Shown: positions 1 through 8,478, counted from the first letter of the stretch. The stretch: 64,000 nucleotides of DNA from Domibacillus enclensis (GCF_900156125.1 NZ_FTLX01000001.1:310001-374000); one strand, 5' to 3'. A program made the numbers and translations. Notes: a model not told the origin generated them from the letters alone.

Positions 1-514
1 AATTAGTCGTGCCATCCATTAAATCACTTGCCGTCGAAACTAACACTTCACGCTCTTGTGCCACATTGCTTACGTATAATTCGTACGCTTCTTCATTTTG
101 ATTATTTTCTGATAAAACAAATACCTCTTCAAGTTCCGTTAAATAAGTTGTCAATGTTCTTGATAATTCTTCATACAGCGCTGTCGTCTCAGGATTCTGA
201 CTGTACGATGCTTCGAACTTTTTCAGGTTCGACAAAATCTGCACCTTTCGCTCTTCAATGTTCACTAAAAGCTCTTCATTTCGTGTTTGATCGGTTGTAA
301 CCATAAGCTCCATCACGAATGAATCAAGAGCCCGGTTATCCGTACGAATTTGAGAGATATATTCAATTGGCAACAATGCCTCAGTATACATATCATCAGA
401 TTTTGCTGCCATTTCACTCGTATAATAAAAACCTGTTCCTGCAATAGCGGCTAAAAACACAACTGCTGATGCAATGAGTGCCATCATCTTCCCGCGAATT
501 GATAGGTTTTTCAT
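1..514 (-). CDS. Methyl-accepting chemotaxis-type receptor (partial, C-terminus outside window)
   Basis: Only the first 171 residues are in the window. The protein starts MKNLSIRGKMMALIAS, has one membrane segment at about residues 9-30, then a long helical extracellular region (about 35-171) rich in Glu, Leu, Asn and Thr, as in four-helix-bundle MCP sensor domains. A strong ribosome site (GGGAGG) sits just before the ATG. The signalling part lies off the left edge, so a sensor kinase or another 4HB receptor cannot be excluded. The receptor assignment rests on N-terminal architecture only. Confidence 0.6.
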   Translation of the reverse strand, partial: MKNLSIRGKMMALIASAVVFLAAIAGTGFYYTSEMAAKSDDMYTEALLPIEYISQIRTDNRALDSFVMELMVTTDQTRNEELLVNIEERKVQILSNLKKFEASYSQNPETTALYEELSRTLTTYLTELEEVFVLSENNQNEEAYELYVSNVAQEREVLVSTASDLMDGTTN

Positions 515-760
515 CCTAAATACCTCCCAAAAATAAACAAATTTTAACCCCTCATATAACTCATTTTAACCGAAAATATATGAAATTAGTATAATTTTTT
601 CTAGGACTTTTTGTTCGTTGCGTGGACAATTTCATCCAATATCGACAGAAAGCGCCATCATTTTTGCGCTACTAAATTACCTATCGGAATTGGTCACTAT
701 ACAGCATCTGCTGTTCCGTTTAAAATGAAACGATAACGAATAAAAAAGGTGTGAAAGAAC

Positions 761-1060
761 ATGTCGAAGGAAATGGAAGAGTTTATCATACAAAGCTATC
801 AAAAAGAAGAAAACATGATGATTTTAGTGTTTGCGCAGTGGTGTGTGAATCACGATCTTGATCCGGTTGATCTATACCAGAAAGCATATCCGGATCAAGT
901 GGAGAACCAGGCACTGAGTGACGGTATCGCTCTTACGGTGCCGAAGGAGGAAGCAGGCGACGTGCCGGATGACACGCTGCTCGGCGTGCTTTCTTTGTTT
1001 GGGAATGAGGATTTGGCATTCGTGGTCACGCAGGAAATCGAAAAACGGAAACGTTCATAA
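761..1060 (+). CDS. Hypothetical small acidic protein (99 aa)
   Basis: I do not recognise this family. The protein is soluble, acidic and 99 residues long. The N-terminal half looks helical (EEFIIQSYQKEENMM) with a Trp-Cys pair (FAQWCVNHDLDP), and the C-terminus is charged (EIEKRKRS). It has no signal peptide or membrane segment. The start is supported by an AAAGGTG ribosome site 8-9 nt upstream. It is a single-gene unit followed by its own hairpin and points away from the chemoreceptor on its left. No function can be given. Confidence 0.7.
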   Translation: MSKEMEEFIIQSYQKEENMMILVFAQWCVNHDLDPVDLYQKAYPDQVENQALSDGIALTVPKEEAGDVPDDTLLGVLSLFGNEDLAFVVTQEIEKRKRS

Positions 1061-1063
1061 AAA

Positions 1064-1105
1064 GACCCCTCTCTTCAAAAGCTGAAGAGAGGGGATCTAT
1101 TGTTG
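1064..1105 (+). terminator. Terminator after the 99-aa hypothetical gene
   Basis: An 11-bp perfect stem (1066-1076 with 1084-1094) has a 7-nt loop and begins 6 nt after the stop codon. The following tract is T-rich (tctattgttgttg) but not a clean U-run, so efficiency is uncertain. Confidence 0.6.
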
Positions 1106-1151
1106 TTGTGCCTTTCTCTTTTGCCACTGTACATGCAGCCACTTCAGGGGA

Positions 1152-1595
1152 TTATTGGCGCACAATGAGCATGTCCTGTTCGTCAAACATCCAATCTTCT
1201 CCGAAGGCTACCTCCCAGAAATAGCCGTTCGGGTCCTGGAAATAGCCGCTGTATCCACCCCAAAAAACAGTTTTCGGCTCTTTCACGATGGCGGCTCCTG
1301 CTTTTCGAGCCAGCGAAAACACGGCATCTACTTCTTCCTTTGATTTCCCGTTGTACGCAAGCGTTATGCCGCCAAAGCCCGTTCCGATGGATGGCGGCTC
1401 TTGGTCATTAATGTCTTTTACTAAACGGTCGAGTGGGAATAATGAAATTTTTGTGCCGGCATTATTGACAAAAATGACGTCCGGATTGGCTTCGTCGCCA
1501 TAGACCACAACGTCAAAGCCGAGCCCTTCCCGGTAAAACCGCAGTGATTCGACCATGTCTTTCACGCCAAGCGTAATTAAATTCAACCGGTTCAT
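1152..1595 (-). CDS. VOC / glyoxalase-fold protein
   Basis: This is a 147-residue protein of the vicinal oxygen chelate superfamily (glyoxalase I, dioxygenases, bleomycin-binding proteins). The two beta-alpha-beta-beta-beta modules are visible. The first starts at LNLITLGVKDMVESLRFY (about residues 4-21). The second ends in GYFQDPNGYFWEVAF (about 117-131), whose Glu is the usual metal ligand. A GGGAG ribosome site precedes the ATG. It is monocistronic and divergent from the serine hydrolase on its right. The substrate cannot be told from sequence; these proteins are often annotated only as glyoxalase-like. Confidence 0.85.
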   Translation of the reverse strand: MNRLNLITLGVKDMVESLRFYREGLGFDVVVYGDEANPDVIFVNNAGTKISLFPLDRLVKDINDQEPPSIGTGFGGITLAYNGKSKEEVDAVFSLARKAGAAIVKEPKTVFWGGYSGYFQDPNGYFWEVAFGEDWMFDEQDMLIVRQ

Positions 1596-1744
1596 TTTTT
1601 CATCTCCCTGTCTTATCGTCTACTTTTCTTTATCTAGTATTCTCTTTATGAGCTGAAAACCCTTCCCGATTCCAGAAGAGTATGAAACTTTTTCCTTTTT
1701 CCATTCGTAAAGGCTGATGAATGGTTAGAAAGGAGTGGAATTTG

Positions 1745-2857
1745 TTGAGTATGATCATGTGGTCGGTAGCAGGAGGAGTGTCGATTCTTGTCTTTTTTCT
1801 TGTCTTGTTTCAGGTCCATTTTCAGCGTGAAGTCAGTCAGTCAGGACCAGCGGATCTCGTTCAGTTTGTCTGCGACAATGAATCGAGCAAGCGGGCGGCA
1901 CTGTTTATTCGCTATAATGGCGAAGTAATCGCTTCGGTCAATCCCTCTGTCAGAATGCCTCTCGCCAGCACCGTAAAGATCATCGTTGCGATCGAATATG
2001 CCCGGCAGGCGGCGGATGGACGGATAGATCCCGAGCAGCCCGTTTCACTTGATGCATTGAGATCGTTTTATGTGCCCAAAACAGACGGCGGTGCGCATGA
2101 AGCATGGCTCAGTCATGTTCAGGCGATGTACGGAAATGACTCGGTGCCTTTATCTGAAGTGGCCAGTGGCATGATTGCGTACAGCTCGAATGCCAATACG
2201 GAATATTTGCTTCAGCTGCTCGGCATTAACAACGTCAATGACGTTTTGTCTCTTTTTGGTTTGACGGATCACGAGCCGGTTTATCCGCTCGTCAGCACTT
2301 TATTCGTACCTGCCCGACTGATGACTGAAAATGAATGGACGAAAAAGCAAACCGCTCAAAGGATTGAACAGATGAAGCTGGCCGAATACCGGCAGTGTTC
2401 GATCGATATTCATGAACACTGGCCACCTTCCCATCAAGAAATAAAGCATATGTATCGTATGATGAATATGACGTTTCAAAAATTATGGTCAGACCGGCTG
2501 CCACGATCAACGGTTGAAGAGTACGCAACGGTTATGGCCAAGCTAAACAGCAAATCCTTTCTTTCTAAAGAGGTGCATGCCTACCTTGATCCTGTGCTGG
2601 AACAGATCATGAAGGAGCCCGCGAACCAACAATGGCTGCTCCATGCCGGAAAAAAAGGAGGCTCCACTGCATTTGTGCTGACAGAAGCAATGTACGCCAC
2701 GGCAAAGGACGGCGGGCGCATGGAGCTGGCTTTTTTCTCAGACGGGCTCACTGTGCTGGAGCAGGCGAAGCTGTTACGCGCTTTAAACACCTTTGAACGA
2801 GAGCTTCTTCAAAACGAATCGTATCGTCAAAAGATAAAGGATCTATTCAGTGGGTGA
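1745..2857 (+). CDS. Membrane-anchored serine hydrolase of the class A beta-lactamase fold
   Basis: The protein has about 370 residues, an N-terminal membrane anchor (about residues 4-24) and an extracytoplasmic serine-hydrolase domain. The active-site Ser-x-x-Lys is in LASTVKI (Ser about 75), Ser-Ser-Asn is at about 147-149, and a KKGGST box near residue 305 fits the KTG position. A longer frame begins at 1721, but the ribosome site AAAGGAG (1729-1735) lies inside it, so I place the start at TTG 1745 (TTG 1742 is equally possible). Its spacing of motifs fits the Beta-lactamase2 family. It could be a penicillin-interacting enzyme or esterase, and resistance should not be assumed. Confidence 0.75.
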   Translation: MSMIMWSVAGGVSILVFFLVLFQVHFQREVSQSGPADLVQFVCDNESSKRAALFIRYNGEVIASVNPSVRMPLASTVKIIVAIEYARQAADGRIDPEQPVSLDALRSFYVPKTDGGAHEAWLSHVQAMYGNDSVPLSEVASGMIAYSSNANTEYLLQLLGINNVNDVLSLFGLTDHEPVYPLVSTLFVPARLMTENEWTKKQTAQRIEQMKLAEYRQCSIDIHEHWPPSHQEIKHMYRMMNMTFQKLWSDRLPRSTVEEYATVMAKLNSKSFLSKEVHAYLDPVLEQIMKEPANQQWLLHAGKKGGSTAFVLTEAMYATAKDGGRMELAFFSDGLTVLEQAKLLRALNTFERELLQNESYRQKIKDLFSG

Positions 2858-2882
2858 AAAAATGATGGATGTCGTGCGTTTT

Positions 2883-3071
2883 TCAGTCTTTCTTTTTCAG
2901 CTCTTTTCTTGCAAGAAGCAGCCCGGTCAGTCCAGCGATGATGGAAGGAGCAATGCTAAATTGAAAAAACAGCCAGTTTCCAGTCACTGCTGATAAGATA
3001 AAAAAACAAAATGGAATGCCGATTAAAACGAGCACAGACACACGAAACGCGAGTAAAGGATTATTCTTCAC
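2883..3071 (-). CDS. Small two-helix membrane protein (62 aa)
   Basis: This 62-residue protein is almost entirely two hydrophobic helices (about 10-30 and 33-53) and ends in a basic tail (ARKELKKKD). The start is GTG, preceded by GGAGGGACCAAC. It overlaps the upstream membrane gene by 11 nt, so the two are translationally linked. It is the last gene of a three-gene unit of tiny membrane proteins (3589 to 2883). I do not recognise the family. Confidence 0.65.
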   Translation of the reverse strand: MKNNPLLAFRVSVLVLIGIPFCFFILSAVTGNWLFFQFSIAPSIIAGLTGLLLARKELKKKD

Positions 3072-3309
3072 GTTGGTCCCTCCTTCTTTTTTCTTCCATA
3101 TACTGTTTATACGCTTGTTTCACTTTGTCTTTTTCCGGTTCTCCTTTTTTAAACTGAATCGTATAGCTGATTGTGTTGAGCACATAGAGAATTTGGAACA
3201 GGAAGCCGATAATGAGTGAAACCGCGAGCAAAAGCGCTAATTCAAATGACAACATCGTAAGGAGAAACAAAGCGGCCGCTGTGGCAATGGTGGCTAGGAT
3301 GACGTACAT
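3061..3309 (-). CDS. Small membrane protein with charged C-terminal tail (82 aa)
   Basis: This 82-residue protein has two N-terminal membrane helices (about 2-22 and 25-46) and a highly charged cytoplasmic tail (KKGEPEKDKVKQ, then EEKRRRDQREE) likely to form a helix. A GAGAGGTG ribosome site precedes the ATG. It is the middle gene of the three-gene unit and overlaps the downstream 62-aa gene. The family is not recognised. The architecture would suit a small membrane tether or modulator, but that is speculation. Confidence 0.65.
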   Translation of the reverse strand: MYVILATIATAAALFLLTMLSFELALLLAVSLIIGFLFQILYVLNTISYTIQFKKGEPEKDKVKQAYKQYMEEKRRRDQREE

Positions 3310-3337
3310 ATGTCACCTCTCTTGTTTTAAACTGTTA

Positions 3338-3589
3338 TTATTTTTTACTCGGAATGTATTTCAAAAAATAAATACCCGCGACGAGCAGAGTCAACTGCAC
3401 TAGCCAGGCATACAAACCGATTAAATCCATCCATTCGTCAATTAAACCAACCAGACCGATCGAACAAAAGCAGATCGGTGTCAGCAAGCTTTTAAAGCCA
3501 GTGATGCCGTGTTGTTTTCTTTTTCGGCGGATAAGCAAAACCGCAAGCAATAAAGCGGCAGCCAGGAAAAAAGCCGGCCCGTTCATCAT
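3338..3589 (-). CDS. Small membrane protein (83 aa)
   Basis: The start is chosen at ATG 3589 (MMNGPAFFLAAALLL). An in-frame GTG at 3601 directly abuts the Shine-Dalgarno and is unlikely. There are probably three hydrophobic segments (about 3-19, 33-49 and 57-75) and a basic KYIPSKK end. It is the first of three tiny membrane genes in a row. Its ribosome site (GGGAGGGAG) is the 3' arm of the terminator hairpin of the upstream diguanylate cyclase gene, so expression may depend on that structure. The family is not recognised. Confidence 0.6.
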   Translation of the reverse strand: MMNGPAFFLAAALLLAVLLIRRKRKQHGITGFKSLLTPICFCSIGLVGLIDEWMDLIGLYAWLVQLTLLVAGIYFLKYIPSKK

Positions 3590-3636
3590 AAAAAAAAACA
3601 CTCCCTCCCTTTAATTGTAACATAAGGGAAGGAGTG
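3590..3636 (-). terminator. Terminator overlapping a Shine-Dalgarno sequence
   Basis: On the minus strand a 13-bp stem with one mismatch (3624-3636 with 3599-3611) and a 12-nt loop is followed by nine T residues. The 3' arm is also the Shine-Dalgarno of the membrane gene starting at 3589. The loop contains TGTTACAAT, an extended -10-like sequence. Confidence 0.8.
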
Positions 3637-3648
3637 GATCCTTTCTTT

Positions 3649-4707
3649 TTATTCGTTTACCGTTTGAGCCGCGCACACACGGTTTCGCCCGTTTTGCTTT
3701 GCTTGATAAAGAGCCTGATCCGCTTCACGGTACAGGTTGTTCCTCCCTGCTGCCACGCCGATCGAAACGGTTAACTCGATTGTCTCTTTGCCTCCAAAAA
3801 TGTAAAACGGTGTTTGTTCAATCCGGGCGCGGAGTCCTTCTGCCAGCTGCACGGCTGACGCTTTCGTATAGTCCGGCAAAATGATGGTAAATTCTTCGCC
3901 ACCATTACGGGAGACAGTGCCGCTCATCGCATGCTCCTTCAGCAGCTGCCCGAGCTGTTTTAAAATCGCGTCGCCTTCAGGATGACCGTACGTATCATTC
4001 ACCTGTTTAAAGTGATCAATATCGATAATACACAGTGACATTGTCCCTTTTTTGGACAGCACTTCATTCATCGCTGCATCAAACCGGCGCACGTTGTTTA
4101 AACCGGTCAACGGGTCAATAAACGCGTTTTTCTCGTACTCTGTAAACAGGGCATTTATCTTGCGCATGTATTCCGTTAAATATACAGCGGCAATGCCGGT
4201 CCCGAACGACAGCAGCCAATAGGGAACGATAACACGCAGGAAGGCCTCACCTTCAAGGAAAAATGTATAGGTGACGATGGAAGAAAGTACATTATGAAAC
4301 AGGAGCATATACAAAATCGTCCGGTACACACATCTCGTTTTTCGGGCAATGAGCAAATACCCGGCCGTCGTGACCGCAAGCATCAAAACGGCGGTGTATG
4401 CCGCCATGCCGGCCCCAATCGTCAGCCTGTAGCCCGCAATCAAAACAGCGGCAATCACAGCGGGCAGCCAGCCGGCATACGTCGCGGCCAGCATCACCGG
4501 AATGTGGCGGAAGTCCACAAGCAGCCCTTGATCAAGCAGAAAGCCGAATTCCATTAAAATGAGGCCGAGCAGACCGGTTAGTGTGCCTAGCAGTAGTTTG
4601 CGGCGTATGGAAGAACGTCTCGTTGTCCCGTCTTTTTTTAAGATTTGAAAATAAAAAAACAAGCTCGATATTAAAATGGTGACATTTATAAATAATTCCC
4701 GAATCAT
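3649..4707 (-). CDS. Membrane diguanylate cyclase (5TM-LYT sensor + GGDEF)
   Basis: This 352-residue enzyme is predicted to make cyclic di-GMP from two GTP. About five to six membrane segments fill residues 5-180 and resemble the 5TMR-LYT sensor of LytS/YhcK-type proteins. A GGDEF domain (about 190-345) carries the active GGEEF at 269-273 and FIDPLTGLNN at its start. No RxxD inhibitory site is found five residues before GGEEF, so product inhibition may be absent. It starts 12 nt after the stop of a paralogous cyclase gene and is clearly a tandem duplicate. A GGTGGGA ribosome site supports the ATG. B. subtilis DgcK has the same layout. Confidence 0.92.
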   Translation of the reverse strand: MIRELFINVTILISSLFFYFQILKKDGTTRRSSIRRKLLLGTLTGLLGLILMEFGFLLDQGLLVDFRHIPVMLAATYAGWLPAVIAAVLIAGYRLTIGAGMAAYTAVLMLAVTTAGYLLIARKTRCVYRTILYMLLFHNVLSSIVTYTFFLEGEAFLRVIVPYWLLSFGTGIAAVYLTEYMRKINALFTEYEKNAFIDPLTGLNNVRRFDAAMNEVLSKKGTMSLCIIDIDHFKQVNDTYGHPEGDAILKQLGQLLKEHAMSGTVSRNGGEEFTIILPDYTKASAVQLAEGLRARIEQTPFYIFGGKETIELTVSIGVAAGRNNLYREADQALYQAKQNGRNRVCAAQTVNE

Positions 4708-4719
4708 CTGGATCCCACC

Positions 4720-5826
4720 CTACACGTTTCCTTTTATCACCTGGCCGGTTGATGCGGGGCTGGCCAGACAAACCTTGTTCCTGCCGCTGCGCTTGGCGTT
4801 GTACAGCGCCGCATCCGCCATTCGGTATACATCCTCAGCCGGTATATCTGGAAACATCGCAACGCCGATCGAAATGGTCATTTGGATTGCGTGGCCATCC
4901 TCTGTTTGAAAGGTGGCCCGTTCGACCGCCAGGCGGATCTGTTCTGCCCGGTCTATCGCTTCTTTCGGATGAACTCCTTCCATGATGACGGAAAACTCTT
5001 CTCCACCATTTCTTGAGACAATCATCTTTTGCGGCAGCTGATCCCGGAGCAGCTGGCCGAGCTGACTCAGCATCTCATCTCCTGTCGGGTGTCCGTATGT
5101 ATCGTTAATTTTTTTGAAAAAGTCGATATCGATCATCGCCAGCGCCAGAGTGCCCTGTTCAGCCGAGATCCGTTCAATCGCATTGTTCATGGCGGTATCG
5201 AACCGCCTGACATTGTTCAAGCCCGTTAAGGAATCGGTATACGCTTTTTCTTCATATTCTTTAAAAAGCAGTTTGGTTTTCCGCAAATATTGAGACGTGT
5301 GGATGGTTAAGAATCCGCCGGCAAACGAAAACAGCCAGTACAGCATATTAGCGACGGCATACGTTTGAAGATCGTCAGCAAGTGGATAGGAAATAAATAA
5401 AAAGGCGATATTGGATAAAAGCAGCATCGAAAAAACGGCTGTCCACAAATGACGGATCTTTGACGCGATGACGATAAAGCCAATCGTTGAACAAAGAAGG
5501 AACGCCATCGCATAGCCCGCAGCGGCACCGCCGCCGATGGACAATCTGGCGAAAGCGATGACGACAGCCGCGATGATTGCTGGACCCGGTCCCGCATATA
5601 AGGCCGCATACAGGAGGGGAATATGCCGCAAATCCATGATTAAGCCGTGGTACAAATCAATGGTGAATTGCATAAGCAGAGCGCCCCAGCTGCCCATCAA
5701 AAGACCATAGCCGCTTTTTTTCCAGAAAGAAGACTGACGGTTTACAACGGAGTGGTCCACATGCTGGTGGAAAAGGGAGATGAGCGTAATAATAATGGCG
5801 AAATTCAGAAAAAAATCAATAAACAT
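4720..5826 (-). CDS. Membrane diguanylate cyclase (5TM-LYT sensor + GGDEF), tandem paralogue
   Basis: This 368-residue enzyme has the same architecture as the next gene downstream: membrane sensor (about 5-180) with DLRHIPLLYAALYAG, a 5TM-LYT signature also found in the paralogue, then GGDEF (about 190-355) with GGEEF at 274-278 and YTDSLTGLNNVRRFD at its start. There is no RxxD I-site. A strong GAGGAGGGA ribosome site lies before the ATG. It is the first gene of the pair and probably co-transcribed with the paralogue. The shared motifs suggest recent duplication with divergence of the sensor part. The ligand is unknown. Confidence 0.92.
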   Translation of the reverse strand: MFIDFFLNFAIIITLISLFHQHVDHSVVNRQSSFWKKSGYGLLMGSWGALLMQFTIDLYHGLIMDLRHIPLLYAALYAGPGPAIIAAVVIAFARLSIGGGAAAGYAMAFLLCSTIGFIVIASKIRHLWTAVFSMLLLSNIAFLFISYPLADDLQTYAVANMLYWLFSFAGGFLTIHTSQYLRKTKLLFKEYEEKAYTDSLTGLNNVRRFDTAMNNAIERISAEQGTLALAMIDIDFFKKINDTYGHPTGDEMLSQLGQLLRDQLPQKMIVSRNGGEEFSVIMEGVHPKEAIDRAEQIRLAVERATFQTEDGHAIQMTISIGVAMFPDIPAEDVYRMADAALYNAKRSGRNKVCLASPASTGQVIKGNV

Positions 5827-5938
5827 GCAGTCCCTCCTCTTTTGCCCCGTGTCGATTCATGTCTATGATGCTATTGTACCAAATGACAACAGAGGGAAAA
5901 AAGAGGATTTCTGACATTTCATGACGATTTCATGAAAG

Positions 5939-7015
5939 CTACGGCTTTTTGTTTGAATACGTCCTCCCTTTCCACGTGTGAACAGGACGGGTCATGGCAC
6001 TCAGAAGCAAAACGATAAACGCGGCGGCTGACAGTGGCATGAAGGGGGCATACCAGAGCGACTGGCGGGCAGCGGCGTCGACCAAAAGCTTTTGTAAGAC
6101 GATGAGAAGGTAAGGCAGCCAGTAACCAGCAAATAGAAGAAATAAAGGAGCGACGTAGAAAACGGCATAAAACAGGATCAACAAAGCAGCAGCTCCTTTT
6201 GACCGCCCCAATCCGTTGAATGTATTTTTTAAAAACCCTTCCCACGTTTCTGCGTTTGTTTCATACATCGTGCACGTAACGGACGGGGCAATATTAGCGA
6301 TCATCGCTTTATGTCCAGCCTTTTTCACATTACGCATGATATGCACATCTTCCACGAGCGACCCCTTGACGGACTGATGCCCGCCGGCTGCCTCGTATGC
6401 TTCACGGGTAAACAGCATAAATCCGCCATGTGCCGCTGATGCCGCCGCCCATTTCGTCCAGTTGGCCAGCAAAACAGGCAGGTGAAAAAACACAAAAAAT
6501 GGTTGCATTGGGACAAGCAGCTTTGCCAAAACCGGCCTGGCCGGAAAGCGGGCAAAGCCTGAGAGGAGACCGGCGCTTCGCTTTTGCAGCAGGGTGACCG
6601 CTTCAATGATGGCAACCGGCTTCACGCGAACATCCGCGTCAAGAAACAGCAAATAATCACCGCTTGCCCGTTTCCCCAGCTGATGGCACGCATGCACCTT
6701 GCCAACCCAGCCCTCCGGAAGCTCTTTCCCGTTTACGATCGTAAAGCGCTGGTCTCTTCCTATGCTTTCGATCAATCGTTCTTCGGTCCGGTCGGTGGAG
6801 CCATCGTTTAGCACGATGCATTCCAGATTCGGCCAGTGAATCGATTGCACCGATTGAATAACGGCTGCCGCATTGCGTTCCTCATTGCGCATCGGAATAA
6901 GCACAGACAGCTTTTGGCCTGACATCTGTTCTTTTCGCTTGAGCCTCGGCATGGAAGCGATATTGACGATCGTCATGAAACAAAACAAAGCGAGAAGCCC
7001 GCTGTAAATGATCAT
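5939..7015 (-). CDS. Family 2 glycosyltransferase, probable carotenoid glycosyltransferase (CrtQ-like)
   Basis: This 358-residue membrane glycosyltransferase has an N-terminal anchor (about 1-18), then a GT-A catalytic domain with LIPMRNEERNAAAV, the sugar-nucleotide DxD in LFLDADVRV, and the acceptor-side EDVHIMR. Two or three C-terminal membrane helices (about 275-345) follow. Overlapping start and stop codons join it to the acyltransferase gene upstream in transcription, and a CruF-like carotenoid gene leads the operon. From that context it most likely glycosylates an apo-carotenoid acid, as CrtQ does in staphyloxanthin synthesis. This is inference from neighbours; other lipid acceptors are possible. 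Confidence 0.8.
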   Translation of the reverse strand: MIIYSGLLALFCFMTIVNIASMPRLKRKEQMSGQKLSVLIPMRNEERNAAAVIQSVQSIHWPNLECIVLNDGSTDRTEERLIESIGRDQRFTIVNGKELPEGWVGKVHACHQLGKRASGDYLLFLDADVRVKPVAIIEAVTLLQKRSAGLLSGFARFPARPVLAKLLVPMQPFFVFFHLPVLLANWTKWAAASAAHGGFMLFTREAYEAAGGHQSVKGSLVEDVHIMRNVKKAGHKAMIANIAPSVTCTMYETNAETWEGFLKNTFNGLGRSKGAAALLILFYAVFYVAPLFLLFAGYWLPYLLIVLQKLLVDAAARQSLWYAPFMPLSAAAFIVLLLSAMTRPVHTWKGRTYSNKKP

Positions 7016-7677
7016 GGCTGTCTCCTTTCCACCCGCTGGTCAATTGTTTTTTTGCCCTGCAGAAGCGGCTCAAAGCCTGCGGTCGTTTCTTGCTCGAGCT
7101 GGTGAGTCACGTCATCAAGCATTTCTTCCACTTTTTCCTCGAGTGTTCGGGTGACGGTTTTGCGGTCGCCTTCTGCGTGAACGGGCTCCCCAATCCAAAC
7201 AAAGATATCCGGCTTCCGCTCATGACGGAACGCATAGGTGATCGCGACGGGCAAAAGCGTAGCCGACGGCACCCGTTCCTTTAAAAAGCCGGCGCCCGTT
7301 TTAAACTGAAGCGGACGAACCGTATGAAACCGTTCTTCCCCCTGGGCAAACAGCCAGACACTCCGGTTTTCTTGAAGAAAACGAGCAGCTGTCTGGATGG
7401 CAGCCAGTTGCTGTTTCGGCGATTGGCCGACAGGAAACGCGCCGATTTTTTTGAAAAAGGGAAACCGTTTCAGCCCCTCCTCCGCCATCATGCCCCGTGC
7501 ATCTTCCCGCAGGAAAGCGGCATTCACGTAATAAATGACGAGGGCATCCCACCAGGAGGAATGGTTGGGCACATACAGCTTCGGTCCCTCTGCTGTTTTG
7601 GATGATCGTATGTACACATTCGCAAATTCTTTTTTCAATAAGAACTGTATGTACCGCTTAAACAGACCATTAAACAT
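7012..7677 (-). CDS. PlsC-family acyltransferase of the carotenoid operon
   Basis: This 221-residue protein belongs to the glycerol-phosphate/lysophospholipid acyltransferase superfamily. The catalytic HX4D is in NHSSWWDAL, and the second block reads FAQGEERFH in place of the usual FPEGTR. It has no strong membrane helix. It overlaps the CruF-like gene by 8 nt and the glycosyltransferase gene by 4 nt, so the three are tightly coupled. Known C30 carotenoid pathways end by esterifying a fatty acid to the sugar. I infer that role here rather than phospholipid synthesis, helped by the presence of a separate PlsC-like gene at 29380. Confidence 0.78.
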   Translation of the reverse strand: MFNGLFKRYIQFLLKKEFANVYIRSSKTAEGPKLYVPNHSSWWDALVIYYVNAAFLREDARGMMAEEGLKRFPFFKKIGAFPVGQSPKQQLAAIQTAARFLQENRSVWLFAQGEERFHTVRPLQFKTGAGFLKERVPSATLLPVAITYAFRHERKPDIFVWIGEPVHAEGDRKTVTRTLEEKVEEMLDDVTHQLEQETTAGFEPLLQGKKTIDQRVERRQP

Positions 7678-8401
7678 AACGGGCCCCCGAAAGCGTCACA
7701 GCAGCGAGTAAAATAGACAGTACGGCAGCAAGACCGATTCCCCCAACGAAAGATGTGATGGCAAACATAAGAATCATCAAGCCGTACAGAATTTGTGCCC
7801 GCTTTTCGTGAATTGGCTCTGCATTCGTTTCGCGGCCGATGAACGGGTATAAAACGAGGTGGATCGATAACGCGGTGAAAAACCAGCCGATAAAGTTTTG
7901 AGTGGGGATCTCCATAAACAAGCCGCCTTCTTCCCAGATCCAGTATTGCTTTAAGTGAAACGCGACCGGGTCAATGACAAGATCCATCGCCACAGCTAAT
8001 AAGGACGCAAGCAACGGATAACCTGGAGACTTCTGTTTGGACTGTGGACTGATCAGAGCAAGGCCCGTTGTAATGACCATCAGCCAGGCAAAACCAATGG
8101 TAATCGGCACACCAAGCAGGTGAACGCCGAAATCTTTTTCGTAATGATACTCGCCGAAGATGAGGCCGGTTTTTGCGCCGAACGATTCGACGGAAATCGA
8201 CCAGATGATAATAAACAAAGATAGCAGTATGCCTTTCCTCATCCCAAAACGCTTGACTAAATATACAGCGCCGATCAGTCCCGCCAAATAAAGAAAGACG
8301 GCATTTGCCCATTCGAGCGCAGGCGGTACCAGATCAAACGCAACGAGAACGACGCCCACTGAATACCAGATTAAAAAAATTCGCCAAAGCCATGCTGACA
8401 T
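7670..8401 (-). CDS. CruF-like carotenoid biosynthesis membrane protein
   Basis: This 243-residue multi-pass protein (about seven helices) belongs to the Caroten_synth family, which includes CruF carotenoid 1,2-hydratases. Visible hallmarks are SVESFGAKTGLIFGEYHYE (about 83-101), LGVPITIGFAWLMV and the acidic segment AMDLVIDPVAFHLKQYWIWEE with TQNFIGWF. The start is set at ATG 8401 because GGAGG lies 8 nt before it; an upstream in-frame start lacks such spacing. It leads a three-gene operon with an acyltransferase and a glycosyltransferase. No crtM or crtN is in the window, so the backbone genes must lie elsewhere. Confidence 0.82.
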   Translation of the reverse strand: MSAWLWRIFLIWYSVGVVLVAFDLVPPALEWANAVFLYLAGLIGAVYLVKRFGMRKGILLSLFIIIWSISVESFGAKTGLIFGEYHYEKDFGVHLLGVPITIGFAWLMVITTGLALISPQSKQKSPGYPLLASLLAVAMDLVIDPVAFHLKQYWIWEEGGLFMEIPTQNFIGWFFTALSIHLVLYPFIGRETNAEPIHEKRAQILYGLMILMFAITSFVGGIGLAAVLSILLAAVTLSGARYV

Positions 8402-8469
8402 GCAAGACACCTCCACTTCCTTTATATCACAGTCTCAGTGATTCTTATAATCTCAACTTGTTATTTTTG

Positions 8470-8478
8470 TGCTATACT
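8470..8478 (+). promoter_or_regulatory. Extended -10 promoter for the MATE gene
   Basis: TGCTATACT fits the extended -10 pattern TG-N-TATAAT. It lies about 10 nt before the ribosome site, giving a very short leader. There is no good -35 box. Confidence 0.4.

Noticed and set aside
1745-2857. Beta-lactamase resistance gene
   Set aside because: The fold motifs fit, but the membrane anchor, KKGGST box and length do not single out a true beta-lactamase.
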